This document shows, piece after piece, positions 42,676 to 49,998 of a DNA stretch of 64,000 nucleotides. The first letter of the stretch is position 1. Every line of letters begins with the position of its first letter. Below the pieces are notes generated by a model that searched no databases, was not told the origin of the DNA, and saw nothing but the letters and a program-made list of their open reading frames with translations. Made by a program: the position numbers and the translations under genes. This stretch comes from Rhizobium sp. LC145 (lineage in GTDB: Bacteria > Pseudomonadota > Alphaproteobacteria > Rhizobiales > Rhizobiaceae): contig NZ_LBHV01000010.1 in the NCBI RefSeq assembly GCF_001005825.1, positions 124,001 to 188,000 of the forward strand. Direction: 5' to 3'.

Positions 42676-43083
42676 GTGCACGCAAAGGGAAAGATGGCCT
42701 CCGTCCTCCCGCAGAGCCTGGAACGTGGCGCCGATGCCGCCGCCCGCGCTCTAGAACTGGTCCTCGCAAGCCTCGAGGACTCCAAAGCCGAAGATATCGT
42801 CACCATCAACATCGCCGGAAAATCTGCGCTCGGGGACTACATGGTCGTTGTCTCCGGACGATCGAGCCGGCATGTCACGGCGATCTGCGATCACCTGATC
42901 TCGGACCTCAAGGACGAAGGGTATGGAAGTGCCCGAGTCGAGGGCCTGGAGACGGGCGATTGGGTGCTGATTGACACCGGTGACATCATCATCCATGTGT
43001 TCCGCCCCGAAATCCGCGAGTTCTACAACATCGAAAAGATGTGGGCCGCTCCGGATATCGAGGAAGGCGCGCTGCTACACTGA
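42676..43083 (+). CDS. rsfS: Ribosome silencing factor RsfS
   Basis: Binds L14 on the 50S subunit and blocks subunit joining in starvation. The 135-aa form starting at GTG 42676 is listed. RALELVLASLEDSKAEDIVTINIAGKSALGDYMVVVSG in outline and WVLIDTGDIIIHVFRPEIREFYNIEKMW are family signatures. The best ribosome site (AGGA at 42657-42660) is better spaced for a CTG at 42667, so the true start could be CTG. Sits between nadD and rlmH, the usual order. Confidence 0.92.
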   Translation: MHAKGKMASVLPQSLERGADAAARALELVLASLEDSKAEDIVTINIAGKSALGDYMVVVSGRSSRHVTAICDHLISDLKDEGYGSARVEGLETGDWVLIDTGDIIIHVFRPEIREFYNIEKMWAAPDIEEGALLH

Positions 43084-43111
43084 TCGGGCTTAGGCTTGTC
43101 CTGAGCCGATC
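43082..43111. repeat. Hairpin after rsfS
   Basis: GATCGGGCTTAGG and CCTGAGCCGATC form an imperfect stem around CTTGT, starting at the rsfS stop. There is no T run, so it is more likely an mRNA-stabilising element or a repeat than a terminator. Confidence 0.45.
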
Positions 43112-43192
43112 GGATCGAAGGTCAGATCCTGGTGGTCGGGCGTAGGCTCGGCGCCATAAGGAATTCGACCGCCAAAATCATCAGGACAGGAC

Positions 43193-43675
43193 ATGCGGAT
43201 AAGCCTCTTTGCCGTGGGACGGCTGAAAGCCGGACCCGAAAAGGAACTTGCGTCCCGTTATATCGACCGCTTCGCCAAGGCAGGGCCGGCGGTGGGACTT
43301 GAATTGGCCAAGCAGATCGAGATCGCAGAAAGCCGCGCGGCCAATGCCGAAACCCGCAAACGCGAGGAAGCGGCGGGGCTCGAAAAATCGCTTCCGGAAG
43401 GTGCCGTCCTCATCCTGCTCGACGAACGAGGCAAGAGCCTCGACAGCGAGGCATTCGCGGAGTTGATCGGCCGTTACCGCGACGGGGGCAAGCGCGACAT
43501 GATGCTGGCGATCGGCGGCGCCGACGGACTCGATCCGGAGCTTCGAAGCCGAGCGGACGCGGTCCTGAACCTCGGGAGCATGACCTGGCCGCACCAGCTC
43601 GTGCGTATCCTGATCGCCGAGCAGCTCTACAGGGCCGTCACCATTCTCGCAGGCCATCCCTATCACCGGGCGTGA
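43193..43675 (+). CDS. rlmH: 23S rRNA pseudouridine-1915 N3-methyltransferase
   Basis: A SPOUT-class methyltransferase acting on 70S ribosomes at helix 69. 160 aa: MRISLFAVGRLKAGPEKELASRY at the start, LDERGKSLDSEAFAELI, LAIGGADGLDPELRSRAD (the SAM-binding trefoil knot) and the C-terminal MTWPHQLVRILIAEQLYRAVTILAGHPYHR. All family features are present. Typical neighbour of rsfS. Confidence 0.96.
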   Translation: MRISLFAVGRLKAGPEKELASRYIDRFAKAGPAVGLELAKQIEIAESRAANAETRKREEAAGLEKSLPEGAVLILLDERGKSLDSEAFAELIGRYRDGGKRDMMLAIGGADGLDPELRSRADAVLNLGSMTWPHQLVRILIAEQLYRAVTILAGHPYHRA

Positions 43676-43764
43676 ACGGCAAACACAATCTTGTTTCTGG
43701 CCTTGAGCGACAAATCAGCTTAGCCTTGAGACGCTTCAAGCGATCCAGCCTTATCGGAACGGGC

Positions 43765-45186
43765 ATGAAACCACCGGCTTCGCAATTTCCCAGGCGCGCC
43801 CTGCCGCTCATCGCGGCAGGCCTCGGCTTGGCCTGTCTTGCCGGTTCTGCTTCATCCGTGGCACTGGCTCAGGTCACCGAGCAAGCGCCCGCCGCAGCCG
43901 CACCGTCCACTCCAGCCACCCCCGCAGATCCTTCGACCGATCTTCAGCGCAAGCGCGACGAAACGCGCGGCGAACTGGAGGAACTGACGCGCACGATCAC
44001 GATTTCGGAGGAAAAGGCTGCGGCGATCGAACAGAATATCGCCGAGCTCGAAAAGACCGCGACCAATCTGCGCCAGGCGCTCATCGATTCCGCGGCTCGC
44101 CGGAAGGAGTTGGAAAATCAAATCCTGGCGAGCGAACAGAGGCTCGCGCGGCTGCACGTCCAGGAAGGCGTCATCCGCGGCTCCTTGAAGGAGCGGCGGG
44201 CGGTTCTCGCGGAAGTGCTCGCCGCCCTGCAGCGCATGGGGCGCAATCCGCCGCCGGCGCTTCTGGTCACGCCGGAAGACGCGCTCGCCTCGGTGCGCAG
44301 CGCTATCCTGCTCGGCGCGGTCGTTCCGGGAATGCGTGCCGAGACCGAGAAACTGGTGGTCGATCTTCAGGCGCTGGCCGACCTCCAGGCCGAAGCGGTC
44401 GATGAAAAGACCGCGGTTGCCGGTACCATCGCCGCGAGCCTGGAAGAAGAAAAGCGCATGGATCTTCTTCTCGCGGAAAATGAAAAGCTGAACCAGAAAA
44501 GCACGGCCGAGCTGGAGGCGGAACGACATCGTTCCGAGGAGCTCGCTGGTCGTGCCACATCGCTCGAAGGCCTTATCAGCTCGCTCGAGGGTGAAATCGC
44601 CTCGGTGCGCGAGGCAATGGAGCAGGCCCGCCGGGAGGAGGAGCGCCAAAAGCGGCTTTCTCAGGCCGAACGCGACAGGGCGAAGGAGCTTGCCGAGAGC
44701 GGCATGCCCGACAAAAACCGCATTACCCCCGCATATGCGTTTTCGAGCCTGAGGCAGAAGCTGGAGCTTCCGGTCGCCGGCGACGTCCTGCGTCAGTATG
44801 GCGACGCGGACGGGACCGGACATACCGCCAGGGGCATCACCGTTGCCTCCAATCCGGGTTCGGTGGTGACGGCGCCGGCCGATGGCCTGGTCGTTTTCGC
44901 CGGCGCCTTCAGGAGCTACGGTCAGATGATCATCCTCAATGCCGGAGACGGTTACCACCTGGTCCTTTCCGGCATGGACGAAGTGAACGTGAGGCAGGGA
45001 AAATTCGTCTTTTCCGGCGAACCCATCGCGGTGATGGGACAGAAAAGAGTGGCAAGCGCAACGGCATTGGCGCTGGAAACCGAGCGGCCAACGCTTTACA
45101 TTGAATTCAGAAAGGACGGCACGCCGGTCGATTCGAGACCGTGGTGGACCGCGCAGGAAACTGGAAGGGCACGAAATGATTCGTAG
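43765..45186 (+). CDS. Murein hydrolase activator EnvC-like, M23-domain
   Basis: A 473-aa exported protein with the signal peptide MKPPASQFPRRALPLIAAGL...ALAQ. Residues about 60-330 form a long coiled coil rich in Glu, Lys, Arg and Ala. The C-terminal LytM (M23) domain reads YGDADGTGHTARGITVASNPGSVVTAPADGLV in outline. The first zinc-ligand His in the usual HxGxD motif appears as HTARGIT, a degenerate form typical of EnvC-type amidase activators. An in-frame GTG at 43672 is an alternative start. It overlaps ctpA by 11 bp. Confidence 0.85.
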   Translation: MKPPASQFPRRALPLIAAGLGLACLAGSASSVALAQVTEQAPAAAAPSTPATPADPSTDLQRKRDETRGELEELTRTITISEEKAAAIEQNIAELEKTATNLRQALIDSAARRKELENQILASEQRLARLHVQEGVIRGSLKERRAVLAEVLAALQRMGRNPPPALLVTPEDALASVRSAILLGAVVPGMRAETEKLVVDLQALADLQAEAVDEKTAVAGTIAASLEEEKRMDLLLAENEKLNQKSTAELEAERHRSEELAGRATSLEGLISSLEGEIASVREAMEQARREEERQKRLSQAERDRAKELAESGMPDKNRITPAYAFSSLRQKLELPVAGDVLRQYGDADGTGHTARGITVASNPGSVVTAPADGLVVFAGAFRSYGQMIILNAGDGYHLVLSGMDEVNVRQGKFVFSGEPIAVMGQKRVASATALALETERPTLYIEFRKDGTPVDSRPWWTAQETGRARNDS

Positions 45187-46507
45187 GGCTTCTCTCGTCA
45201 TCGTCGGCGCGCTCATGGGGGCGACCGCGATGAGCATGATTTACTCGGCCGGAGTGCCGGCGCAGGCGGCCGGCCCCTCGACCTATCGCGAGCTGTCGAT
45301 TTTTGGCGATGTTTTCGAGCGCGTTCGGGCGCAGTACGTGACGCCGCCGGATGAGCAGAAGCTCGTCGAGAATGCCATCAACGGCATGCTGACTTCGCTG
45401 GATCCGCATTCCAGCTTCATGAACTCCAAGGATGCCGAGGACATGCGCACGCAGACGCGCGGCGAGTTCGGCGGGCTTGGCATCGAAGTCACGATGGAAA
45501 ACGAGCTCGTCAAGGTGATCGCGCCGATCGACGACACGCCCGCAGCGCGTGCCGGCATTCTGGCAGGCGACTTCATTTCCGAAATCGACGGCGCGCCGGT
45601 TCGCGGCCTCAAGCTCGAAGACGCGGTCGAGAAGATGCGCGGCGCGGTCAACACGCCGATCAAGCTGACGGTCATCCGCCAGGGTGCCGACAAGCCGCTC
45701 GAGATCACCGTCGTACGCGATATCATCGCCGTGCGTGCCGTTAAATCCCGCGTCGAGGGCGAGGATGTCGGTTATCTGCGCGTGATCTCCTTCACGGAAA
45801 AGACCTATGACGATCTGGAAAAGGCGATCCAGAAGATCAAGGCGGACGTGCCGGCCGACAAGCTGAAAGGCTACGTTCTCGATCTTAGGCTCAATCCAGG
45901 CGGTCTTCTCGACCAGGCGATCAATGTTTCCGATGCCTTCCTGGAGCGTGGCGAAGTGGTTTCCACGCGCGGCCGCAATGCCGACGAGACCCGTCGCTTC
46001 AATGCCGGACCGGGCGACCTGACGGATGGAAAGCCGGTGATCGTGCTCATCAACGGCGGCTCCGCCTCGGCCTCGGAAATCGTGGCGGGTGCCCTGCAGG
46101 ATCTGCGCCGGGCAACCGTAGTCGGCACCCGCTCCTTCGGCAAGGGATCGGTCCAGACGATCATCCCGCTTGCAGATGCGGGCGCTCTTCGGTTGACGAC
46201 GGCGCTTTACTACACGCCGTCGGGTAAATCGATCCAAGGCACCGGCATCGAGCCGGACGTCAAGGTCGAGCAGCCCCTGCCGGAAGAGTTGCAGGGCAGG
46301 GTGCGCGCCGAAGGTGAATCGAGCCTCCGCGGGCATATCCAGGGCCAGAACGAGACCGACGAAGGCTCGGGCTCCGTCGCCTATGTGCCGCCGGAAGCCA
46401 AGGATGATATCCAGCTCAATTATGCGCTCGATCTCCTGCATGGCAGGAAGACGGACCCCTCCTTCCCGCCGAACCCGGAAAAGGCGGCTGCAGCCGTCAA
46501 GCAGTAA
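45176..46507 (+). CDS. ctpA: C-terminal processing peptidase (S41)
   Basis: A 443-aa periplasmic serine protease with an N-terminal signal anchor (MIRRASLVIVGALMGATAMS). A PDZ domain lies at residues about 85-165 (GGLGIEVTMENELVKVIAPIDDTPAARAG in outline). The catalytic Ser is in NGGSASASEIVAGAL and the Lys in SFGKGSVQ. It trims C-termini of cell-envelope proteins, and its pairing with an EnvC-like gene is conserved in alphaproteobacteria. A strong terminator follows. Confidence 0.95.
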   Translation: MIRRASLVIVGALMGATAMSMIYSAGVPAQAAGPSTYRELSIFGDVFERVRAQYVTPPDEQKLVENAINGMLTSLDPHSSFMNSKDAEDMRTQTRGEFGGLGIEVTMENELVKVIAPIDDTPAARAGILAGDFISEIDGAPVRGLKLEDAVEKMRGAVNTPIKLTVIRQGADKPLEITVVRDIIAVRAVKSRVEGEDVGYLRVISFTEKTYDDLEKAIQKIKADVPADKLKGYVLDLRLNPGGLLDQAINVSDAFLERGEVVSTRGRNADETRRFNAGPGDLTDGKPVIVLINGGSASASEIVAGALQDLRRATVVGTRSFGKGSVQTIIPLADAGALRLTTALYYTPSGKSIQGTGIEPDVKVEQPLPEELQGRVRAEGESSLRGHIQGQNETDEGSGSVAYVPPEAKDDIQLNYALDLLHGRKTDPSFPPNPEKAAAAVKQ

Positions 46508-46515
46508 TCCGATGG

Positions 46516-46543
46516 GAAGCCGGCCTAGAGCCGGCTTCTTCTT
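46516..46543 (+). terminator. Rho-independent terminator after ctpA
   Basis: GAAGCCGGC/GCCGGCTTC, a perfect 9-bp stem with loop CTAGA, followed by TTCTT. Confidence 0.8.
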
Positions 46544-46558
46544 GAGGTCATCAAATCC

Positions 46559-47767
46559 TTGGGCACCGATCTCCATGCACCGCTGGGACAGAACCGGCCG
46601 TCCGGCCGGCGGCGGACAAGGATGTTCCGCCCGATCTTTCTGCTGGCCGTTTTCGGCATCGTCGGCATTCTGGGACTTTCCCTTTATGCGATGCGGGGCG
46701 ATGAAGCGCTGAGGCAGGTGTCGGAAGACGCCTCCTTGCCGCCCGTCGAACCGGCAGAGAATGCGGCCGAAAAGATTGCCTCAGACTCCAGCGACCTCGC
46801 AAGTAACGGCCTGCCCCGATCGAGCCCTCATTCCGGGGCCAGCGTTGAGCGGACGCTCACCGATGACGGGGTGGTGGTGACCAAATACACGCCTCGCCGG
46901 CGTCAAGGCGAAGGACCGGTGTTGATCGATACGCCACGGATCGGCCAGGATCCGCGAATGGCCGCCTTGCCGAATGAAGCGCTGCTCGAGGAGACGCCCC
47001 ATGGCCGTTTGCCCGTAATCGGCACGGATGGCCTGCGCCCCATGGATCAATATGCGCGGCCCTGGTCCGGCGCTCGCGGCACGCGCGTCGCCATCGTGGT
47101 GGGAGGTCTGGGGCTCAGCCAGACTGGCTCCCAGAAGGCCATCAAGGAATTGCCCGGAGGCGTGACGCTCGCCTTTGCGGCCACCGGCAACAGCCTTCAG
47201 CGATGGATGCAGGAAGCGCGCCGCAGCGGCCATGAGATACTCATACAGGTTCCGCTCGAACCTTTCGGCTATCCGAACAATGATCCAGGCCCCTCGACGC
47301 TTCTGGCCGATGCCCCGGCCGGGGAAAATCTCGCCCGGCTGCACGAAGCCATGGGCACGATCACCAATTACACGGGCATCATGAACTATCTCGGCGGCCG
47401 CTACCTCGCCGATGCCGATGCGCTGGAGCCTGTTCTGCGCGACATTGCGAGCCGCGGCTTGCTGTTTCTCGACGATGGTTCTTCGACGCAATCGGCAAGC
47501 GGGAACATCGCGAAGGCGATCGAACTGCCGCACGCTTTCGCAGATGTGACGCTCGACGGACAGTTGCAGGTAGAGGCGGTGTTGAGAAAACTGGACGATC
47601 TGGAGAGAATAGCGCGCCGAAACGGGACGGCGATCGGGGTTGCCTCCGCTTTCGATGAGAGCATAGAAGCCATTCGCCAGTGGGCCGCAGAGGCCGAGCG
47701 GCGGGGCATCGAAATCGTCGGGATATCCGCGCTGGTGACCGATCCTGCGAAGGCGCAAGGGAATTGA
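46559..47767 (+). CDS. Divergent polysaccharide deacetylase family protein, TTG start
   Basis: A 402-aa protein. The N-terminus MGTDLHAPLGQNRP matches rhizobial family members and needs a TTG start (46559); an ATG at 46622 is the alternative. A transmembrane segment (RPIFLLAVFGIVGILGLSLYA, about residues 24-44) precedes a periplasmic divergent polysaccharide deacetylase domain: RVAIVVGGLGLSQTGSQKAI, VTLAFAATGNSLQRWMQEARRSGHEILIQVPLEP in outline, and GLLFLDDGSSTQS. The catalytic activity of this family is unproven. It follows ctpA. Confidence 0.88.
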   Translation: MGTDLHAPLGQNRPSGRRRTRMFRPIFLLAVFGIVGILGLSLYAMRGDEALRQVSEDASLPPVEPAENAAEKIASDSSDLASNGLPRSSPHSGASVERTLTDDGVVVTKYTPRRRQGEGPVLIDTPRIGQDPRMAALPNEALLEETPHGRLPVIGTDGLRPMDQYARPWSGARGTRVAIVVGGLGLSQTGSQKAIKELPGGVTLAFAATGNSLQRWMQEARRSGHEILIQVPLEPFGYPNNDPGPSTLLADAPAGENLARLHEAMGTITNYTGIMNYLGGRYLADADALEPVLRDIASRGLLFLDDGSSTQSASGNIAKAIELPHAFADVTLDGQLQVEAVLRKLDDLERIARRNGTAIGVASAFDESIEAIRQWAAEAERRGIEIVGISALVTDPAKAQGN

Positions 47768-47810
47768 GCCGCAGCTACACCTATTCAATCTAAACGAGGC
47801 AGAAAACGAG

Positions 47811-48347
47811 ATGAATAACGGTGGCAAGAAATCCGTGAGACCGGAAGACCTTCCCTATCGGCCTTGCGTCGGCGTGATGGTTTTGAACCGGGAGGGGCTG
47901 GTATGGGCCGGCCGCCGGATTGCCGAAGGAAATACCGAGTATGACGGCTCGCCGCAGCTTTGGCAGATGCCCCAGGGGGGTATCGACAAGGGTGAGGACC
48001 CACTCGCGGCTGCCTATCGGGAACTCTACGAGGAAACCGGTATCCGCTCCGTTTCGCTGCTTGCTCAGTCGAGGGACTGGATCAATTACGATCTGCCGCC
48101 GCAACTGATCGGCATCGGCCTCAAGGGAAAGTATCGCGGCCAGACGCAGCGCTGGTTTGCGTTTCGTTTCGAAGGGGATGAAAGCGAGATTTCCATCAAC
48201 CCGCCACCGGGTGGACATGAGCCGGAATTCGATGCCTGGGAGTGGAAGCCGATGGCTGATCTGCCTGGGCTTATCGTACCCTTCAAGCGAGCGGTCTACG
48301 ATCAGGTGGTGGCCGAATTTGCCCATCTGGCTCAGGCGGCTGCGTGA
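47811..48347 (+). CDS. rppH: RNA pyrophosphohydrolase RppH
   Basis: Removes pyrophosphate from the 5' end of transcripts, starting RNase E decay. 178 aa with the Nudix box GGIDKGEDPLAAAYREL followed by YEETGI, complete at all catalytic Glu positions. Also typical are YRPCVGVMVLNREGLVWAGRR and WQMPQGG. It is 43 bp after the deacetylase-like gene and faces bfr. Confidence 0.95.
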   Translation: MNNGGKKSVRPEDLPYRPCVGVMVLNREGLVWAGRRIAEGNTEYDGSPQLWQMPQGGIDKGEDPLAAAYRELYEETGIRSVSLLAQSRDWINYDLPPQLIGIGLKGKYRGQTQRWFAFRFEGDESEISINPPPGGHEPEFDAWEWKPMADLPGLIVPFKRAVYDQVVAEFAHLAQAAA

Positions 48348-48362
48348 GCCGAGAGCATGAGC

Positions 48363-48386
48363 CCGGCGGAGCAGATTGCCCGCCGG
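48363..48386. terminator. Hairpin between convergent rppH and bfr
   Basis: CCGGCGG/CCGCCGG stem with a 10-base loop in the 56-bp space between the two stop codons. No long T run. Confidence 0.35.
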
Positions 48387-48403
48387 ACTTCGTTCTCAGC
48401 AAA

Positions 48404-48889
48404 TTATTCTGCGGAATCGGCCGAGTCGGCGTTAAGCTGGCCGTACTTCTCTTCACCGATCTTTTCGAGAAGTTCGAGCTGGGTCTCCAGGAAGTCGATA
48501 TGGCCTTCCTCGTCGGCAAGCAGTTCTTCGAACAGCTTCATGGAAACATAGTCTCCCGCCGCGTGACAGATATCACGAGAGGCCTTGTATGCCGTGCGGG
48601 CATCATATTCGCCGGCAAGATCGGCTTCCAGAACTTCCTTGACGTTCTGGCCGATGCGCAGCGGTCCGACGGTCTGCAGGTTCGGATGGCCCTCAAGGAA
48701 GATGATGCGCTCGATCAGCTTGTCGGCGTGATGCATCTCTTCGATCGATTCGGCGCGTTCCTTCTTTGCGAGCTTGGTATAGCCCCAGTCCTCGAGAAGG
48801 CGGTAATGCAACCAATATTGGTTGACGGCGCCAAGCTCCAGGAACAGTGCCTCGTTAAGCTGCTCGATGACTTTTGAGTCGCCTTTCAA
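48404..48889 (-). CDS. bfr: Bacterioferritin, TTG start
   Basis: An iron-storage 24-mer with ferroxidase centre and haem. The start is a TTG (48887-48889) with GGAGAGCG upstream, giving 161 aa starting with KGDSKVIEQLNEAL after the initiator. Ferroxidase ligands are visible in FLELGAVNQYWLHYR and SIEEMHHADKLIERI, in AGEYDARTAY and in ADEEGHIDFL; the haem Met lies in SIEEMHHAD. It overlaps bfd by 35 bp in the same direction. Confidence 0.94.
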   Translation of the reverse strand: MKGDSKVIEQLNEALFLELGAVNQYWLHYRLLEDWGYTKLAKKERAESIEEMHHADKLIERIIFLEGHPNLQTVGPLRIGQNVKEVLEADLAGEYDARTAYKASRDICHAAGDYVSMKLFEELLADEEGHIDFLETQLELLEKIGEEKYGQLNADSADSAE

Positions 48890-49166
48890 TGTCCGCTCTC
48901 CTGTTTTCCTCATGGAATTCTTTCAAGCGGGACATATAAACGACAACCTCGGCTTCCGTCGAGTGGCGGTGGGCGTGATAATCCTCCGTCGTACGAATGA
49001 TCAGATCGACGACGTTCGGGAAGCAGCCGCAACAGCGACCGCGTTTTGCCATGGCATGGTAGACTTTGGCGGGTACGATGAGCTGCCAACAGTCTTCATC
49101 AAGGAGCTGGACGATAGTGTCCCTGATTTCCTTTTCGGTAATGTAATTGCAACTGCAAACCAGCAT
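48855..49166 (-). CDS. bfd: Bacterioferritin-associated ferredoxin
   Basis: A [2Fe-2S] protein that reduces Bfr to release iron. It starts MLVCSCNYITEKEIRDTI; the CxC near the start and CCGC in the middle (KRGRCCGCFPNVVDLI) give four cysteine ligands. At 103 aa it is longer than the roughly 64-aa E. coli Bfd and has a charged tail (YMSRLKEFHEENRRADIERRLKSH), common in rhizobia. It overlaps bfr, so iron release and storage genes are coupled. Confidence 0.92.
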   Translation of the reverse strand: MLVCSCNYITEKEIRDTIVQLLDEDCWQLIVPAKVYHAMAKRGRCCGCFPNVVDLIIRTTEDYHAHRHSTEAEVVVYMSRLKEFHEENRRADIERRLKSHRAA

Positions 49167-49198
49167 TCTTACGCAACCCGTCAAACCTGACCAATGGT

Positions 49199-49235
49199 AT
49201 CCGCTTTTTTTGCTAAAGCGGATAAGGGATGTCAA
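49199..49235 (-). promoter_or_regulatory. bfd-bfr promoter region with 25-bp palindrome
   Basis: TTGACA is at 49235-49230 on the minus strand. A perfect ATCCGCTTT/AAAGCGGAT dyad (49199-49223) covers the position of the -10 element. This could be an iron-responsive operator (for Irr- or Fur-type regulators) or an RNA hairpin. The family of regulator is inferred only from gene function. Confidence 0.45.
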
Positions 49236-49308
49236 GAAAAAAGCGGTTGTTCCTTCAAGGAACATCTAATAATCGCGTGAACCTCGGAAAGACCTGGGCA
49301 CCGGACAT

Positions 49309-49340
49309 GAAAAACCGCCCGGCAGCAATGCGGGCGGTTT
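49309..49340 (-). terminator. Rho-independent terminator of the 66-aa gene
   Basis: Read leftward: AAACCGCCC, an 11-base loop, GGGCGGTTT and TTT. A perfect 9-bp stem located 25 bp after the stop at 49365. Confidence 0.8.
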
Positions 49341-49364
49341 GGTAAATTGCTTCGGTTTGAAATA

Positions 49365-49565
49365 TCAGGCGTGAATGGCGGCCGGCACATTGTTGCGCGA
49401 GCGCACGAGGTCCCGGATCGCCAGACGCACCTGATCGGGCGTATCGAAACGCTGCTCGTCGAGGTCGATGACGTGGAACTTGACCGCAATGAACTTCAGG
49501 CGGTCCTGGTCCGGGACTACGATGCCGACGGGCTCGCCGCCGAACTCAATAACTTGCTTCTGCAT
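49365..49565 (-). CDS. Conserved rhizobial small protein, unknown
   Basis: A 66-aa protein, MQKQVIEFGGEPVGIVVPDQ and onward, with GGGAG as ribosome site. The alternating hydrophobic pattern (GIVVPDQDRLKFIAVKFHVIDLDEQRF) suggests a small beta-rich fold. I recall similar short proteins in rhizobia but know no function. A clean terminator follows, supporting a real gene. Confidence 0.65.
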   Translation of the reverse strand: MQKQVIEFGGEPVGIVVPDQDRLKFIAVKFHVIDLDEQRFDTPDQVRLAIRDLVRSRNNVPAAIHA

Positions 49566-49636
49566 GGAACAGACTCCCGCTGTGGCTGCCGAGGCAGCTC
49601 TGCGAATGAATTTTCTGGAACGATTGAACCGGAGCG

Positions 49637-49732
49637 TTACATTCGACAGCACGGAAGGGAGCAGGGTCCCGTGCCATTCACTTTAAACGCGGCTTGACCA
49701 GAGCTGGTGGCGACGCGGATCATTTTATTCAT
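49637..49732 (-). CDS. Possible 31-aa peptide with strong ribosome site
   Basis: The frame MNKMIRVATSSGQAAFKV... ends CSLPCCRM. GGGGAGAG lies 4 bases before the ATG. It is upstream of the 66-aa gene by 71 bp and could be a leader peptide or a small functional peptide with three cysteines. Confidence 0.4.
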   Translation of the reverse strand: MNKMIRVATSSGQAAFKVNGTGPCSLPCCRM

Positions 49733-49959
49733 GTCACTCTCCCCAGTGTGGTGGTTGCGCCTCTGTCGAGCGGATTCGCCGATCTCGACGAAGCGGAATG
49801 TATGCGAATCCATCGATGCAATCAACGAAAAACACGCTACATAGAATTTTTTTCTGTAGCATGACAAGAAAAGGGCGGAATTGTGAAATCTCATTCGCAA
49901 TTGGGCGACCTTCGTCCGTCAGCCCTTAGATAGGATGAGAAGCAGCCCGAACAAGATCG

Positions 49960-49998
49960 GAGGGAGGAAATCTCCTTCGGCGGCGGTTTCCATCCCTC
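49960..49998 (-). terminator. Hairpin after the three-domain gene
   Basis: GAGGGATGGAAA and TTTCCTCCCTC form an imperfect stem beginning at the stop codon at 49997. No T run follows. Confidence 0.35.
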
